Source: Acidovorax sp. A1169
Lineage (GTDB): Bacteria; Pseudomonadota; Gammaproteobacteria; Burkholderiales; Burkholderiaceae_C
Direction of reading: 5' to 3'
DNA length: 64,000 bases
NCBI RefSeq assembly: GCF_030704685.1
Contig: NZ_JAUZDX010000002.1
Location: 496,001-560,000 of the forward strand
The notes beneath the pieces are model-generated. The model saw only the letters and a list, made by a program, of their open reading frames with translations, did not search any database and was not told the DNA's origin. Shown piece by piece: positions 33,562-43,032 of this stretch; position 1 is the stretch's first letter; every line of letters begins with the position of its first letter. The position numbers and the translations under genes are program-made.

Positions 33562-34329
33562 TCACGCCAGCAAGGCCTTGACCAGGTCGAGTTGCCTGTC
33601 AGTCCGCCCCGTATCCAGCGCCAGATTCGCCTCGATGCGCTGCAGGTGCTCCGTCATGCTGGCTACGGCGGCCTGCACGTTGCCGCCTTTGCACAGCGCC
33701 AGGAAGTCCGCATGCTCCTCGGACGAGCAGTGCGGGTCGTTCGACGAGTCGTACAGCATGGCGATCAGCGAGCTGCGGGCCACCAGGTCGCGCACCAGCT
33801 GCGCCAGCGTCTGGTTGCCGGCGGCCTCGGCCAGCACCACGTGGAAGTCGCCCAGCAGCTTTTCGCGCACCCGGCCCGTGGTCGTGCTCTCGCGCAGCGC
33901 CGCGCGCTCGAAGCGGATGTGCTGCTCCAGCATCTGGTAGTCGGCCGGCGTGGCGCAGGCGATGAACAGGCGCACCACCTCGGCCTCGAGCACGCGGCGC
34001 ACGCTGAACACCTCGCGCGCCTCCTGCACGCTGGGCCGGCTCACGAAGGCGCCCTTGTCGGGGATGATCTCGATCAGCTTGTCCTTGGACAGCATCACCA
34101 GCGCCGCGCGTATCTTGGTGCGGCTCACGGTGTACACGCGGCCCAGCGCCTCCTCGCGCAGCCAGGTGCCCGGGGGCAGGCGCTTTTCGACGATGGCGGT
34201 GGCCAGGTCCTGCGCAATGCTCTCGGTCGAGGCCAGGCGCCCGTCCGCTGCGGCCATATCAGGCGTGGGTTCGGCAGCGGGCGTCAGGTCGGCGGGAAGG
34301 GCTTTGGGGCTCGTGCGGGCGCGGGGCAT
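33562..34329 (-). CDS. GntR-family regulator (FadR/FCD subfamily)
   Basis: A 255-residue regulator with an N-terminal winged helix (IAQDLATAIVEKRLPPGTWLREEALGRVYTVSRTKIRAALVML) and an all-helical FCD ligand domain. It uses the ATG at 34327-34329. It lies 46 bases downstream of the racemase gene and is probably in the same operon as the NCS1 permease. It may bind the TTTGTATACAAA dyad before that permease at 36713-36724. Confidence 0.85.
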   Translation of the reverse strand: MPRARTSPKALPADLTPAAEPTPDMAAADGRLASTESIAQDLATAIVEKRLPPGTWLREEALGRVYTVSRTKIRAALVMLSKDKLIEIIPDKGAFVSRPSVQEAREVFSVRRVLEAEVVRLFIACATPADYQMLEQHIRFERAALRESTTTGRVREKLLGDFHVVLAEAAGNQTLAQLVRDLVARSSLIAMLYDSSNDPHCSSEEHADFLALCKGGNVQAAVASMTEHLQRIEANLALDTGRTDRQLDLVKALLA

Positions 34330-34375
34330 GGTGGCCGATTGTGGCCTGATTGGCCGGGCTGCAGTGCAGCAGGCC

Positions 34376-35152
34376 TCAGGCGGCGCGGGATATGCGGGCT
34401 GGCGGCACCGCCGCCATGGGCGCCAGCGCAAAGCCCGCCAGCGCTCCGGCCATGGCCTTGGGCAGCGGCCGCGCCAGCTCGCCGTGCTTGCTCGTGCGCA
34501 GGCCCAGCAGCACCAATGATTCGACCATCGAGGTGGCAGCCGCCACGCCGTCGATCACCGGCACGCCCAGCGTGTGGCTGATGTGCTCGCACAGATCGGC
34601 CATGCCCGCGCAGCCCAGCACCAGCGTGTCGCAGCCGTCCTCGGCCAGCGCGCGGCGGCATTCGTCGGTGATGCGTTCGCGCGCGTTCGAGCCCGGCACC
34701 TCCAGCTCCAGCACCGGCAGCTCGCAGGCGCGCACGTTGGCGCAAAAGCGCTGCATGCCGTAGATCTCGGCCAGGTGCCAGGCCTGGCCCATGGTGCGGC
34801 CCAGCGTGGTCACCACCGAAAAGCGCGCGCCCACCATGCTGGCCATGTGCATGGCCGCCTCGGCAATGCCCACCACCGGGCCGTGCGCCAGCTCGCGTGC
34901 GGGTTTCAGGCCCGGGTCGCCAAAGCAGGCGATCACATAGCCGTCCACCCCCTCGCGCTCGCCCGCCGCAATCTCCTGCAGCAGGCCGGGCACGGCCAGC
35001 GCCTCGTCGTAATGGCTCTCGATGGAGGCCGGGCCCATGGCGGGGCTCACCGCCACCACCTCGGTGCCCGGTCGCGCCACGGCGCGCGCGCAGGCACCGA
35101 TCTTCTCGGTCATGCTCCAGGTGGTGTTGGGGTTGATGATCTTGATGCGCAC
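34376..35152 (-). CDS. Asp/Glu/hydantoin racemase family (candidate allantoin racemase)
   Basis: A 258-residue racemase. The family opening IKIINPNTTWSM is present. The two catalytic cysteines lie in VIACFGDPG near residue 75 and VLGCAGMADL near residue 185, the arrangement of hydantoin and allantoin racemases (HpxA/HyuE). The start is a GTG at 35150-35152, 4 bases after the permease stop. Next to an allantoin/hydantoin-type permease and puuE-pathway genes, interconversion of allantoin enantiomers is the most likely role. Confidence 0.82.
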   Translation of the reverse strand: MRIKIINPNTTWSMTEKIGACARAVARPGTEVVAVSPAMGPASIESHYDEALAVPGLLQEIAAGEREGVDGYVIACFGDPGLKPARELAHGPVVGIAEAAMHMASMVGARFSVVTTLGRTMGQAWHLAEIYGMQRFCANVRACELPVLELEVPGSNARERITDECRRALAEDGCDTLVLGCAGMADLCEHISHTLGVPVIDGVAAATSMVESLVLLGLRTSKHGELARPLPKAMAGALAGFALAPMAAVPPARISRAA

Positions 35153-35156
35153 GGGC

Positions 35157-36644
35157 TCAGCTCTTTCGGTTCAATGCAAGGTAGATGACGAAGCCCAGGC
35201 CCATACCGATGAACCAGGCGTAGTTGGCGGCCGGCCGCAGCACCGGCACCATGACGCACAGGATGGGCACCAGGGCCGATGGGATCAGCGTCCAGATGGC
35301 GCGCGGGTTGTAGCCCTTGCTGTACCAGTAGGCGCCGCGGCTGTTCATGGTGTACAGCTCATCCACCAGCACCTGCTGGCGGCGCACGAAGTAGTAGTCG
35401 GCGATCAAGATGCCGAACAGCGGCCCGATGAACGAGCCCAGCACGTCCAGCGTGTAGTGGATCACCTCGGGGTTGGCGTACAGGTTCCACGGCGTGATGA
35501 AGATCGAGCCCACCGCGGCGATCATGCCGCCCGTGCGCCAACTGATGTGCTGCGGCGCCACGTTCGAGAAGTCGAACGCTGGCGACACGAAGTTGGCCAC
35601 GATGTTGATGCCTACCGTGGCGATCATGAAGGTCAGCGCGCCCAGCACCACGGCCGTGGTGCTGTCGATCTTGCTCACGGTGTGCACCGGGTCGGTGATC
35701 AGCTCGCCAAACACCGGCAGCGTGGCCGCCGTGGTCACCACCGTCAGCAGCGAGAAGAACACGAAGTTGATGGGCAGGCCCCAGAAGTTGCCCTTCTTCA
35801 CTGCATCAAAGCTCTTGCCATAGCGCGAGAAATCGCCAAAGTTCAGCATCGGCCCGCTGAAGTAGCTCACCACCAGGGCAATCGCCGACAGCATCACCGG
35901 CAGCGCATCCCAGCCCTGGAACTTCACGCCCCCCAGGTTCAGGTCGATGTTCTTCCAGCCTGCCTTCCACACCAGCCAGCCGCACAGCACCGCCATCACC
36001 ACGTACACGGCAGGGCCCGCCCAGTCGATGAACTTGCGGATCGCCTCCATGCCGTGCCAGAACACCAGCGCCTGCAGCACCCACATCACCATGAACGCCA
36101 GCCACCCCAGGCTCGACAGCCCGGCATACCCGTGCTGCGCCACATCGGCATACGGCGCCAGGTTCGGGAAGAAGTGCAGCGCCAGCAGCAAGAAGGCGCC
36201 TGACGCAAGGTAGGTCTGAATGCCATACCACGCCACCGCGATCAGCCCGCGGATGATGGCCGGTATGTTCGCCCCCAGCACCCCGAACGATGCCCGGCAG
36301 ATCACGGGGTAGGGCGTGCCCGTCACCTGGCTGGGCTTGGCCACCAGGTTGCAGAAGAACTGCACGATGACGATGCCCACCAGCAGCGCCACCAGCACCT
36401 GCCAGCTCGACAGGCCCAGCGCAAACAGGCTGCCGGCCGTGATGTAGCCGCCCACGCTGTGCACGTCGGACATCCAGAACGCGAAGATGTTGTATTGGCC
36501 CCAGGTCTGGCGCTTCAGGGGCGCCAGGTCTTCGTTGGTCAGGCGCGGGTCGTAGCCCGGCTTGATCAGGGCGTTGTCGTGGTGCGGCCCGGCGGGCGCT
36601 GTGCCCCCGGCCAGAGGGGTGCTGTTGCTGACGGCTGTGTTCAC
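35157..36644 (-). CDS. NCS1-family nucleobase/allantoin/hydantoin permease
   Basis: A 495-residue member of the nucleobase:cation symporter-1 family with 12 predicted membrane helices. NCS1 features are visible: DLAPLKRQTWGQYNIFAFWMSDVHSVGGYITAGSLFALGLSSWQV, and WNLYANPEVIHYTLDVLGSFIGPLFGILIADYY near residue 400. I chose the GTG at 36642-36644 because GAGGAG stands 6 bases before it; a longer ATG start exists at 36681. The racemase gene follows. It probably imports allantoin or hydantoin. Confidence 0.88.
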   Translation of the reverse strand: MNTAVSNSTPLAGGTAPAGPHHDNALIKPGYDPRLTNEDLAPLKRQTWGQYNIFAFWMSDVHSVGGYITAGSLFALGLSSWQVLVALLVGIVIVQFFCNLVAKPSQVTGTPYPVICRASFGVLGANIPAIIRGLIAVAWYGIQTYLASGAFLLLALHFFPNLAPYADVAQHGYAGLSSLGWLAFMVMWVLQALVFWHGMEAIRKFIDWAGPAVYVVMAVLCGWLVWKAGWKNIDLNLGGVKFQGWDALPVMLSAIALVVSYFSGPMLNFGDFSRYGKSFDAVKKGNFWGLPINFVFFSLLTVVTTAATLPVFGELITDPVHTVSKIDSTTAVVLGALTFMIATVGINIVANFVSPAFDFSNVAPQHISWRTGGMIAAVGSIFITPWNLYANPEVIHYTLDVLGSFIGPLFGILIADYYFVRRQQVLVDELYTMNSRGAYWYSKGYNPRAIWTLIPSALVPILCVMVPVLRPAANYAWFIGMGLGFVIYLALNRKS

Positions 36645-36712
36645 GGGTGTCTCCTCGTGTGGAAAAGGACGGGTTCCGGGCATCTGGCGTCCCGGTGATT
36701 TCGTACCCTATA

Positions 36713-36724
36713 TTTGTATACAAA
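36713..36724. promoter_or_regulatory. GntR-type dyad before the NCS1 permease
   Basis: TTTGTATACAAA is a perfect 12-base palindrome about 70 bases upstream of the permease start. The same centre, in the imperfect form TCTTGCATACAAGA, is found before the DctA-like gene at 41744. It differs from the GTGTATACAC operator class. Confidence 0.6.
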
Positions 36725-36794
36725 AATAGGATGCAATAAAACACCGCCTGGGAGGGAATTGCCTGGGGTTTACCCGTGTGTGCATCTGGGCGCG

Positions 36795-36832
36795 CAAAAC
36801 AAAGCCGCCCGGGCCTTGGCGGCCGGGGCGGC
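36795..36832 (-). terminator. Intrinsic terminator for the GntR gene at 36861
   Basis: On the minus strand GCCGCCC...GGGCGGC (36804-36832) forms a GC-rich hairpin followed by TTTGTTTT. It is located 28 bases after the stop codon. Confidence 0.65.
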
Positions 36833-36860
36833 GGTAAGAGAAGGAAAAAGGGGAGGCCGC

Positions 36861-37553
36861 TCAGCCGTCCGTGCCAGCCCGCGTGCCCGCCAGTGGGCTC
36901 AGCGAATCGCGCAGCCGGTCGCGCACCAGCGGCTGCCCCGGGTTCAGCGCCGCCTCCACATGGCCGATGTGGGCCAGCAGGCGCTCGCGCGCCAGGGCCG
37001 TGTCGCCGGCTTCCAGCGCTTCGACAATGGCCTCGTGCTCGGCGCACGACTGGCTGGCCTCGTGCCGCGACTGGTACAGCGAGGCCGCCAGCGTGGTGCG
37101 CGCCGTCAGGTCGCGCAAAATGTCGCTCAGGCTGCGGTGGCCCATGCTCTCGGCCAGGCACACGTGAAAATCGGCCAGCAAAAAGGCGCGCGTCGCCGCA
37201 TCCGCCCCTTCGATGGCCAGTTGCTCCTCGGCAATGTGCGCGCGCAGCCGGGGGGTGACCGACTGCAGTGGCCGCCCCGCATCGGCCAATATGCCCGACT
37301 CGATGATGCGCCTGGCCGAGAACGCGTCGCGCGCGTCCTCCACCGTGGGCTCCACCACGTACCAGCCCTTGCGTGGCCGCACCTCTACAAAACCGCGTGC
37401 CTGCAGCTGCATCAGCGCCTCGCGCACCAGGGTGCGGCTCACGCCGAACAGGTCGGCCAGCTCCTGCTCGCCCAGGCGCTCGCCGGGGGCGAGCTTCTGG
37501 GCGAGGATGGATTCGACCACCTGCTGTGCAATCTGGGTCTGGCTGATGGTCAT
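36861..37553 (-). CDS. GntR-family regulator (FCD subfamily)
   Basis: A 230-residue regulator. The winged helix (LGEQELADLFGVSRTLVREALMQLQARGFVEVRPRKGWYVVEP) is followed by an FCD domain with metal-ligand histidines (LLADFHVCLAESMGHRSL and AEHEAIVEAL). It lies 14 bases downstream of the chemoreceptor gene. A target could be the 36713 dyad or the 41744 dyad; the sequence alone does not decide. Confidence 0.85.
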   Translation of the reverse strand: MTISQTQIAQQVVESILAQKLAPGERLGEQELADLFGVSRTLVREALMQLQARGFVEVRPRKGWYVVEPTVEDARDAFSARRIIESGILADAGRPLQSVTPRLRAHIAEEQLAIEGADAATRAFLLADFHVCLAESMGHRSLSDILRDLTARTTLAASLYQSRHEASQSCAEHEAIVEALEAGDTALARERLLAHIGHVEAALNPGQPLVRDRLRDSLSPLAGTRAGTDG

Positions 37554-37567
37554 GGGCTTGGTGGTCG

Positions 37568-39409
37568 TCAGTGGTGCGGGGCCGGCAGGCGGGCCCGGTT
37601 GGGCGCTTGGGAGGCTTCTAGGGTGAAGCCCGCCACCGTGCGCGAGAGGTGGTGGGCCTGGTCGTTGAGCACCGCCGACGCAGCGGTGGATTCCTCGACC
37701 AAGGCTGCATTTTGCTGTGTCGCGCGGTCCATCTCTGCCACCGCCTGGTTGATCTGGCCGATGCCGTCGCTCTGCTCGGTCATCGAGCCATTGATTTCGC
37801 CCACGATCTGCGCCACGCGCTGGATGCTGTTCACGATCTCGTCCATGGTCTGTCCGGCCGCGCGCACACGCTGCGTGCCCGTGGCCACACTGGCGCCCGA
37901 GGTGTTGATGAGCGCACGCACCTCCTGCGCCGCCGTGGCGCTGCGGTGCGCCAGGCTGCGCACCTCGCTGGCCACCACGGCAAAGCCCCGGCCGTTCTCG
38001 CCGGCGCGCGCCGCCTCCACCGCAGCATTCAGTGCCAGTATGTTGGTCTGGAAGGCGATGGAGTCGATCACGCCGATGATCTCGCCAATGCGGGCCGAGG
38101 CGCTCGAAATTTCGTCCATGGTGCTCACCGCACCCGCCACCACCTCGCCACCGCGCGCGGCGGCGGCACTGGCGGCACGCGCCAGCTGCGCCGCCTGCGC
38201 GGCGGAGTCGGCCGACTGCTGCACCGTGGCCGTCAGCTGCGACAGCGAGGCCGATGTCTCCTGCAGGTTGCTGGCCGAGGTCTCGGTGCGGTGCGACAGG
38301 TCGTGGTTGCCGGCCTTGATCTCGTCGGTGGCCGTCTTCATCGACTCCACGCCCTGGCGCACATCCAGCAGCACTGCACCGATCTTGTCCACGAAGGCGT
38401 TGAACGACGAGGCGATCTGCGCCACCTCGTCGCGCCCGGTCACCGGCAGGCGGTGGGTCAGGTCGCCGCCGCCGGAGCCGATCTCGTCCATCGCATCGCG
38501 CACCTGCGACAGGCGCCGAAACGACTGTGCCGTGAGCAGCGCGCACGCCCCGGCCGCCAGCAGCGCCAGCAGCACCGTGGCAATGGCCGATGCACGCAGC
38601 ACGCTGGCCAGCCCCGCCGTGGCCTCGGCCTTGTCCAGCGCCACCACAAGGTACCAGTCCGTGCCCGGCACGGGCAGGGCGCGCAGCAGCTTCGCCGCGC
38701 CACCCAGGTCCACCTCCAGCGCACGGGTGGCGCCCGGCAGCGCTGCCACCACTGCCGGGGTCAGCGCGGGCGACAACTCCGACGCGGGCTTGAGCATGCG
38801 CTGCGCATCGGGGTGGGCCAGCACCAGCCCGTCCTTGTCGATCACCAGGCCCAGGCTGTTGGGCGTGGGGTGCACCGCCGCCACCACCTCCTGCACGCCC
38901 TTGAGCGGCACGGCCCCGCTCACGGCGCCCTGCGCCGCCCCATCGCGCACGATGGGCGCCGCGAACGACACGAAGGGCTCGCCCGTGGAGGCATCGCCAT
39001 AGGGCTTGGTGACCACCAGCTTGCCCGCCGCCACCGCACTCTTGTACCAAGGGCGTGCCGTGGGGTCGTAGGTGGGCGGCGTGGTGGCGCTGCTGGACAC
39101 CCAGCGCTTGTCCTGCCAGCCCGCCGTGGTAACGGGGAAGCCGCCCGCCTTGTTCATGTGCAGCACGATGCCCCGGGGGTCCCCGGGCTCCACCGCAGCG
39201 GCGCTGGCCTGTACGGCCATGGCCTTGGCGGCCACCCATTTCTCGATGGCCAGCGTGTTGCCCAAAGCAATGGCCGCCAGGTTGTCCTCGATGGTCTGCA
39301 GCGTGGCCGAGCGCACGATGGTGTAGGTGGCCGCCCCCGTCAGCGCCAGCGCAGTGGTCACGGCGGCGGTGGTGATGAGCAGGATGCGGGTGCGAAGTGA
39401 AGTGATCAT
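37568..39409 (-). CDS. Methyl-accepting chemotaxis protein with dCache sensor
   Basis: A 613-residue chemoreceptor. TM1 is at residues about 8-30, followed by a periplasmic dCache domain to about 270. The dCache signature regions [23 protein letters not shown] and [19 protein letters not shown] are present. TM2 is followed by a HAMP domain and the conserved signalling hairpin [40 protein letters not shown]. There is no C-terminal pentapeptide. Located among purine and ureide genes and just upstream of a GntR gene, it may sense a related ligand; that is inference. Confidence 0.92.
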   Translation of the reverse strand: MITSLRTRILLITTAAVTTALALTGAATYTIVRSATLQTIEDNLAAIALGNTLAIEKWVAAKAMAVQASAAAVEPGDPRGIVLHMNKAGGFPVTTAGWQDKRWVSSSATTPPTYDPTARPWYKSAVAAGKLVVTKPYGDASTGEPFVSFAAPIVRDGAAQGAVSGAVPLKGVQEVVAAVHPTPNSLGLVIDKDGLVLAHPDAQRMLKPASELSPALTPAVVAALPGATRALEVDLGGAAKLLRALPVPGTDWYLVVALDKAEATAGLASVLRASAIATVLLALLAAGACALLTAQSFRRLSQVRDAMDEIGSGGGDLTHRLPVTGRDEVAQIASSFNAFVDKIGAVLLDVRQGVESMKTATDEIKAGNHDLSHRTETSASNLQETSASLSQLTATVQQSADSAAQAAQLARAASAAAARGGEVVAGAVSTMDEISSASARIGEIIGVIDSIAFQTNILALNAAVEAARAGENGRGFAVVASEVRSLAHRSATAAQEVRALINTSGASVATGTQRVRAAGQTMDEIVNSIQRVAQIVGEINGSMTEQSDGIGQINQAVAEMDRATQQNAALVEESTAASAVLNDQAHHLSRTVAGFTLEASQAPNRARLPAPHH

Positions 39410-39580
39410 GGGGAGTGCCTCTGGCGGTAGATGGGAGGCGTGCCTTGATTCAGGCCGGGTAAAAAAGGGGGAGTTCCTACGTATCTGGATTCAGCCGCAT
39501 AGCCAGGCGGGTGGCCGCAGACAGTGCTTCAGCACGGCAAGGCGACCCAACGACGCTGTATGGTTGACGGCAAATCCGTA

Positions 39581-40426
39581 TCAACCTTTGCCGTCGCGGA
39601 ACATCTCGGGCGACAGGCTGTGCTTGAACCACTGCATGGCATTCACCATCAGCGCCTGCGAAGACCGCGCCTGCACCAAAAAGGCATCCACCCGGGCCAG
39701 CAGGCGCGGCTCGCGCTTGCGCACCCCTATGTGGCAGGGGCTTTGCCGCAGCACGGCCAGCCGGCGAATGCGCTCGCGCAGGGCCGTGTCGGGTATCGAC
39801 TCGGCCACCACGTTGCCCGCCGCAAAGGCATCGACGTTGTGGCGCACATAGGCATCAAGCAGCGGGGCCGAGCTGTCGAACAGCACCGGCGTGGCCTGCG
39901 GCACCTGGGCCTTGAGCTCGGCCTCCTCCAGGCTGCCGCGCACCACGCCCACGCGCCGCCCCTTGAGTGCGGCGGCGGCGTCGGCCACGCCCGGGGCAGC
40001 GGCTTCGCCAAACACGCCGATGTAGGTCGGTGCGTAGGCCGATGAAAAATCGATATCGCGTTCGCGCTCGGCCGTCTTGCCCAGGCTGGCGATGATGATG
40101 TCCACCCGGTCTTCCAGCAGCGCCGCCATGCGGTCGCCGCTGGCCACGGGCACCGTCTTCAAGGTCACCCGCAGGTCGGCCGCCAGCATGCGCGCCACGG
40201 CTATGTCGAAGCCGTCGAGCACACCATTGCGCGTAAAGCCAAACGGCGGAAAGTCCTGCGGCACCGCCACGCGCAGCACTTTGCTGCGCAATATGCGGTC
40301 GAGCTGGTCCGCCGGTGCGGCGCTGCCCTGTGCCAGGGCAGCACCACCCCAGCCCAGGCTGCCCAGGCCGGTGGCTGCGCCTGTCAGCACCAGCAGGCGC
40401 CGGTTCAAGGAATGGTGCGGCTGCAT
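39581..40426 (-). CDS. Amino-acid-type periplasmic substrate-binding protein (SBP_bac_3)
   Basis: A 281-residue protein with a signal peptide (LLVLTGAATGLGSLGWGGAALAQ). Its extracellular solute-binding family 3 fold shows LRVAVPQDFPPFGFTRNGVLDGFDIAVARMLAADL and DIIIASLGKTAERERDIDFSSAY. It follows the DctA-like gene by two bases with no ABC permease. It may bind an organic or amino acid and act as a sensor or helper; its partner is unclear. Confidence 0.85.
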   Translation of the reverse strand: MQPHHSLNRRLLVLTGAATGLGSLGWGGAALAQGSAAPADQLDRILRSKVLRVAVPQDFPPFGFTRNGVLDGFDIAVARMLAADLRVTLKTVPVASGDRMAALLEDRVDIIIASLGKTAERERDIDFSSAYAPTYIGVFGEAAAPGVADAAAALKGRRVGVVRGSLEEAELKAQVPQATPVLFDSSAPLLDAYVRHNVDAFAAGNVVAESIPDTALRERIRRLAVLRQSPCHIGVRKREPRLLARVDAFLVQARSSQALMVNAMQWFKHSLSPEMFRDGKG

Positions 40427-40428
40427 GC

Positions 40429-41709
40429 TCAGTCTTTCAGCGGTACAACGGCCTTGCCGTCCAGCACCGCATGGGCGCGAACTCGGTCAATATCGCCCTC
40501 CCACGCGGCCACCGCCACCGTGGCCACGCAGTTGCCGATCAGGTTGCCCAGGGCGCGGGCGATGCCCATGAACCAGTCCACCGACAGCACCAGCACCAGC
40601 CCGATGGCCGGGATGGCCGGAATCGCCTGCAGCGTGGCCGCCAGCACCACGATGGCCGAGCCCGGCACCCCGTGCGCGCCCTTTGACGTTACCAGCGATA
40701 TCGCCAGAATGGTCAGCAGGTCCGCCATCGAGATCGGCGTGTTGGTCGCCTGCGCAATGAACACGGCGGCGAGGGTGATGTAGATCGAAAACGCATCCAG
40801 GTTGAACGAATACCCCGTGGGGATCACCAGCCCCACCGTCGAATCGCGAATGCCCATGTGCTTGAGCTTGGCCATGATCTGCGGCAGCACGCTGTCCGAC
40901 GAAGTGGTGGCAAACACCACCGCCAATTCTTCACGCAGGTAGCGCAGCAGCTTGAACAGGCTAAACCCCGACACCCGCATGATCAACCCCAGCACCACCA
41001 CCACGAAGATCGCCACCGCCGCATAGAACAGCACCACCAGCATGCCCAACTGCTTGAGCGAGCCAATGCCGTACTTGCCCACTGTGAAGGCAATCGCGCC
41101 CAGCACCCCCAGCGGCGCCAGCTTGATGATGATGCCCATGGTCTTGAACAGCACGTGCGACAGGTCTTCGATCAGCACCGTGACCCGCGCCCCGCGCTCA
41201 CCCAGCATCGCCAGCGCGCAGCCGAACACGATGGAGAACAACAGCACCTGCAGCACATCGCCATTGGCAAACGCGCTGACCGCCGTGTTGGGTATCAGCT
41301 TGAGCAGAAAGTCCGTGAACCCGCCCCCCGTGAGCTTGCCCGCGTTCTCCACATAGGCGCCCATGGCCTTGGGGTCCAATGCCTTGGGGTCGATGTTCAT
41401 GCCCACCCCAGGCTCGAACACAAATGCCAGCACCAGGCCCAGCACCAGCGCAATGCTGGTCACTACCTCGAAGTACACCAGCGCCTTGATGCCCACCCGG
41501 CCCACCCGCTTCAGGTCTCCCGTGCCCGCAATGCCATGCACCACCACGCAGAACACGATCAGCGGGATCAGCATCTTGATCAGCTTGATGAACCCGTCGC
41601 CCAGGGGCTTGAGTGCAACGGCGGTGTCAGGCCACACCAGGCCCACCACCACGCCGGCTATGAGGGCCAGGATCACCTGGCCGAAAAGGGATTTGAAAAA
41701 CCGCAGCAT
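40429..41709 (-). CDS. DctA-like dicarboxylate:cation symporter
   Basis: A 426-residue SdcS/DctA-type (DAACS family) transporter with eight membrane helices and two re-entrant loops. FATTSSDSVLPQIM (HP1), NLDAFSIYITLAAVFIAQ and TSKGAHGVPGSAIVVLAATL (HP2) are present. It likely imports C4-dicarboxylates. It is probably co-transcribed with the binding protein downstream. A near-palindrome, TCTTGCATACAAGA, lies 35 bases before the start. It may handle acids formed in ureide degradation, but general C4 use is as likely. Confidence 0.9.
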   Translation of the reverse strand: MLRFFKSLFGQVILALIAGVVVGLVWPDTAVALKPLGDGFIKLIKMLIPLIVFCVVVHGIAGTGDLKRVGRVGIKALVYFEVVTSIALVLGLVLAFVFEPGVGMNIDPKALDPKAMGAYVENAGKLTGGGFTDFLLKLIPNTAVSAFANGDVLQVLLFSIVFGCALAMLGERGARVTVLIEDLSHVLFKTMGIIIKLAPLGVLGAIAFTVGKYGIGSLKQLGMLVVLFYAAVAIFVVVVLGLIMRVSGFSLFKLLRYLREELAVVFATTSSDSVLPQIMAKLKHMGIRDSTVGLVIPTGYSFNLDAFSIYITLAAVFIAQATNTPISMADLLTILAISLVTSKGAHGVPGSAIVVLAATLQAIPAIPAIGLVLVLSVDWFMGIARALGNLIGNCVATVAVAAWEGDIDRVRAHAVLDGKAVVPLKD

Positions 41710-41743
41710 GCCCCGTCTCCTTCAGTTGTGTCTTGAAAGCAAA

Positions 41744-41757
41744 TCTTGCATACAAGA
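41744..41757. promoter_or_regulatory. GntR-type dyad before the DctA-like gene
   Basis: TCTTGCATACAAGA is an almost perfect 14-base inverted repeat (one G:T mismatch pair in the centre), resembling the 36713 dyad. It is placed 35 bases upstream of the start codon. Confidence 0.5.
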
Positions 41758-42078
41758 AATGTAGGCAAGCTGACGCCTTCGGCGTATGAGGGTATGCCCG
41801 GGGGTGGACTCCATGTTTGGACTATGTCAGTCCTAGAACATGAGCGTCTGAGTGCACGAAAAACATTTGGTCATGAGGACTTAGCCCCACTTAGAGAAAC
41901 GTAGATGAATTGAGAAATAGGAGGCGCTTACAGCCCGAGCAAGGAGATCTGCCGCAGTATGAACATCTGTGCTGCTACAAATTGCAAATCGTAAGTGAAA
42001 ACTCACTAGCGACTAGATATTACAAGGCGTATTACAGAGGATGTAGTTTCCAGCTTAGCTTAAAGTAGCTCGGAAAAA
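41758..42078. other. Intergenic left border of the AT-rich island
   Basis: About 320 bases with falling GC content. I see no gene, terminator or tRNA. It marks the transition from the DctA operon to the methyltransferase island. Confidence 0.5.
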
Positions 42079-43032
42079 TTAGAGTTCAACAGTGTACTGC
42101 CAAAGGCGCTTTAAGCCTTCACTGGTTTCGGTGGAGTATGTAAGGCATTCGGGGAGCAATACAGTGACGCCTCCGCGCACACGCCCCTCTAGTTGCCAAT
42201 AGAGGGCCACTCCTAAGGTTTGTACCTTTGTTGATAGTGGAGCCAAATAGATATTTGCAGAAGGCTTTTCTCGGTCAATAGACGAAACTATCTCACTTAT
42301 CACTCCAGCAGTTGAAAATGGATCATTCGCAGGTGCAAAGCGACGATTGGTTATCCATTCATGACGCTTGGCGACAGCCCCGCTTTCAGCGGCCTTAATT
42401 GCACTTTGCTGATACATGTCAGCGCTAAGTGATGGAAATGCAAAAAGAGGGTGCACGTCGGCATCGTCTTTGTAGCTTGCAACCTCGGAAATGAGCTTGA
42501 AATCGTATCCAACTGCGATAATAAGCTGATCCTTCACATTGGTGGGAGTGCTGAGTGCTGTGCCGCGTACCGGCCTGACGACTCCAGATGTAGTGGTGCT
42601 AAAGGACGTCTCTTCTCGTTTTTTATATATTTGCGGTTCGGAGTATAATGCGACAAACTCATTCAATCCAAGATAGGCGAGCTTGCCTACTAAATGCGTC
42701 AGAGTGTGCCGCATAAATCCGGTGATATCGATGCAGATGCTTTTTCCGGAGATGTCCCCTAGTTTGGCTAGAAGTGCATTGCTTTGTGAAATTTCGTCAA
42801 GCGAGCTTGGAGCTATAAACTCTGAATCGGAAATTTTGTCTTGTACTTCTTTTTCTGTGTATCCATATTCCGGTTGAACAAACCAAATTTTCCGATCTGC
42901 TTGAATTTGCGAAAAAACCTTCAAAACTCTGTCGCTTGAATTATAGGCTGAAATAAATATATCAGACTTCATTGCCTCTTCGGTTATTCGATGAACGTCG
43001 ATTGTCCGGCGATAAAAGATTGAATAATTCAT
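42079..43032 (-). CDS. Unknown protein of the methyltransferase-PRTase-ATPase island
   Basis: A 317-residue soluble protein. Rossmann-like segments are visible (SDIFISAYNSSDRVLKVF, SICIDITGFMRHTLTHLVGKLAYLG, ANIYLAPLSTKVQTLGVALYWQL), but the family is not recognised. No membrane or signal segment is seen. Its ATG overlaps the ATPase stop (ATGA at 43029-43032), so the two are coupled. By position it may be the effector or ligand sensor of the system. Low GC and codon use mark it as foreign. Confidence 0.7.
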   Translation of the reverse strand: MNYSIFYRRTIDVHRITEEAMKSDIFISAYNSSDRVLKVFSQIQADRKIWFVQPEYGYTEKEVQDKISDSEFIAPSSLDEISQSNALLAKLGDISGKSICIDITGFMRHTLTHLVGKLAYLGLNEFVALYSEPQIYKKREETSFSTTTSGVVRPVRGTALSTPTNVKDQLIIAVGYDFKLISEVASYKDDADVHPLFAFPSLSADMYQQSAIKAAESGAVAKRHEWITNRRFAPANDPFSTAGVISEIVSSIDREKPSANIYLAPLSTKVQTLGVALYWQLEGRVRGGVTVLLPECLTYSTETSEGLKRLWQYTVEL

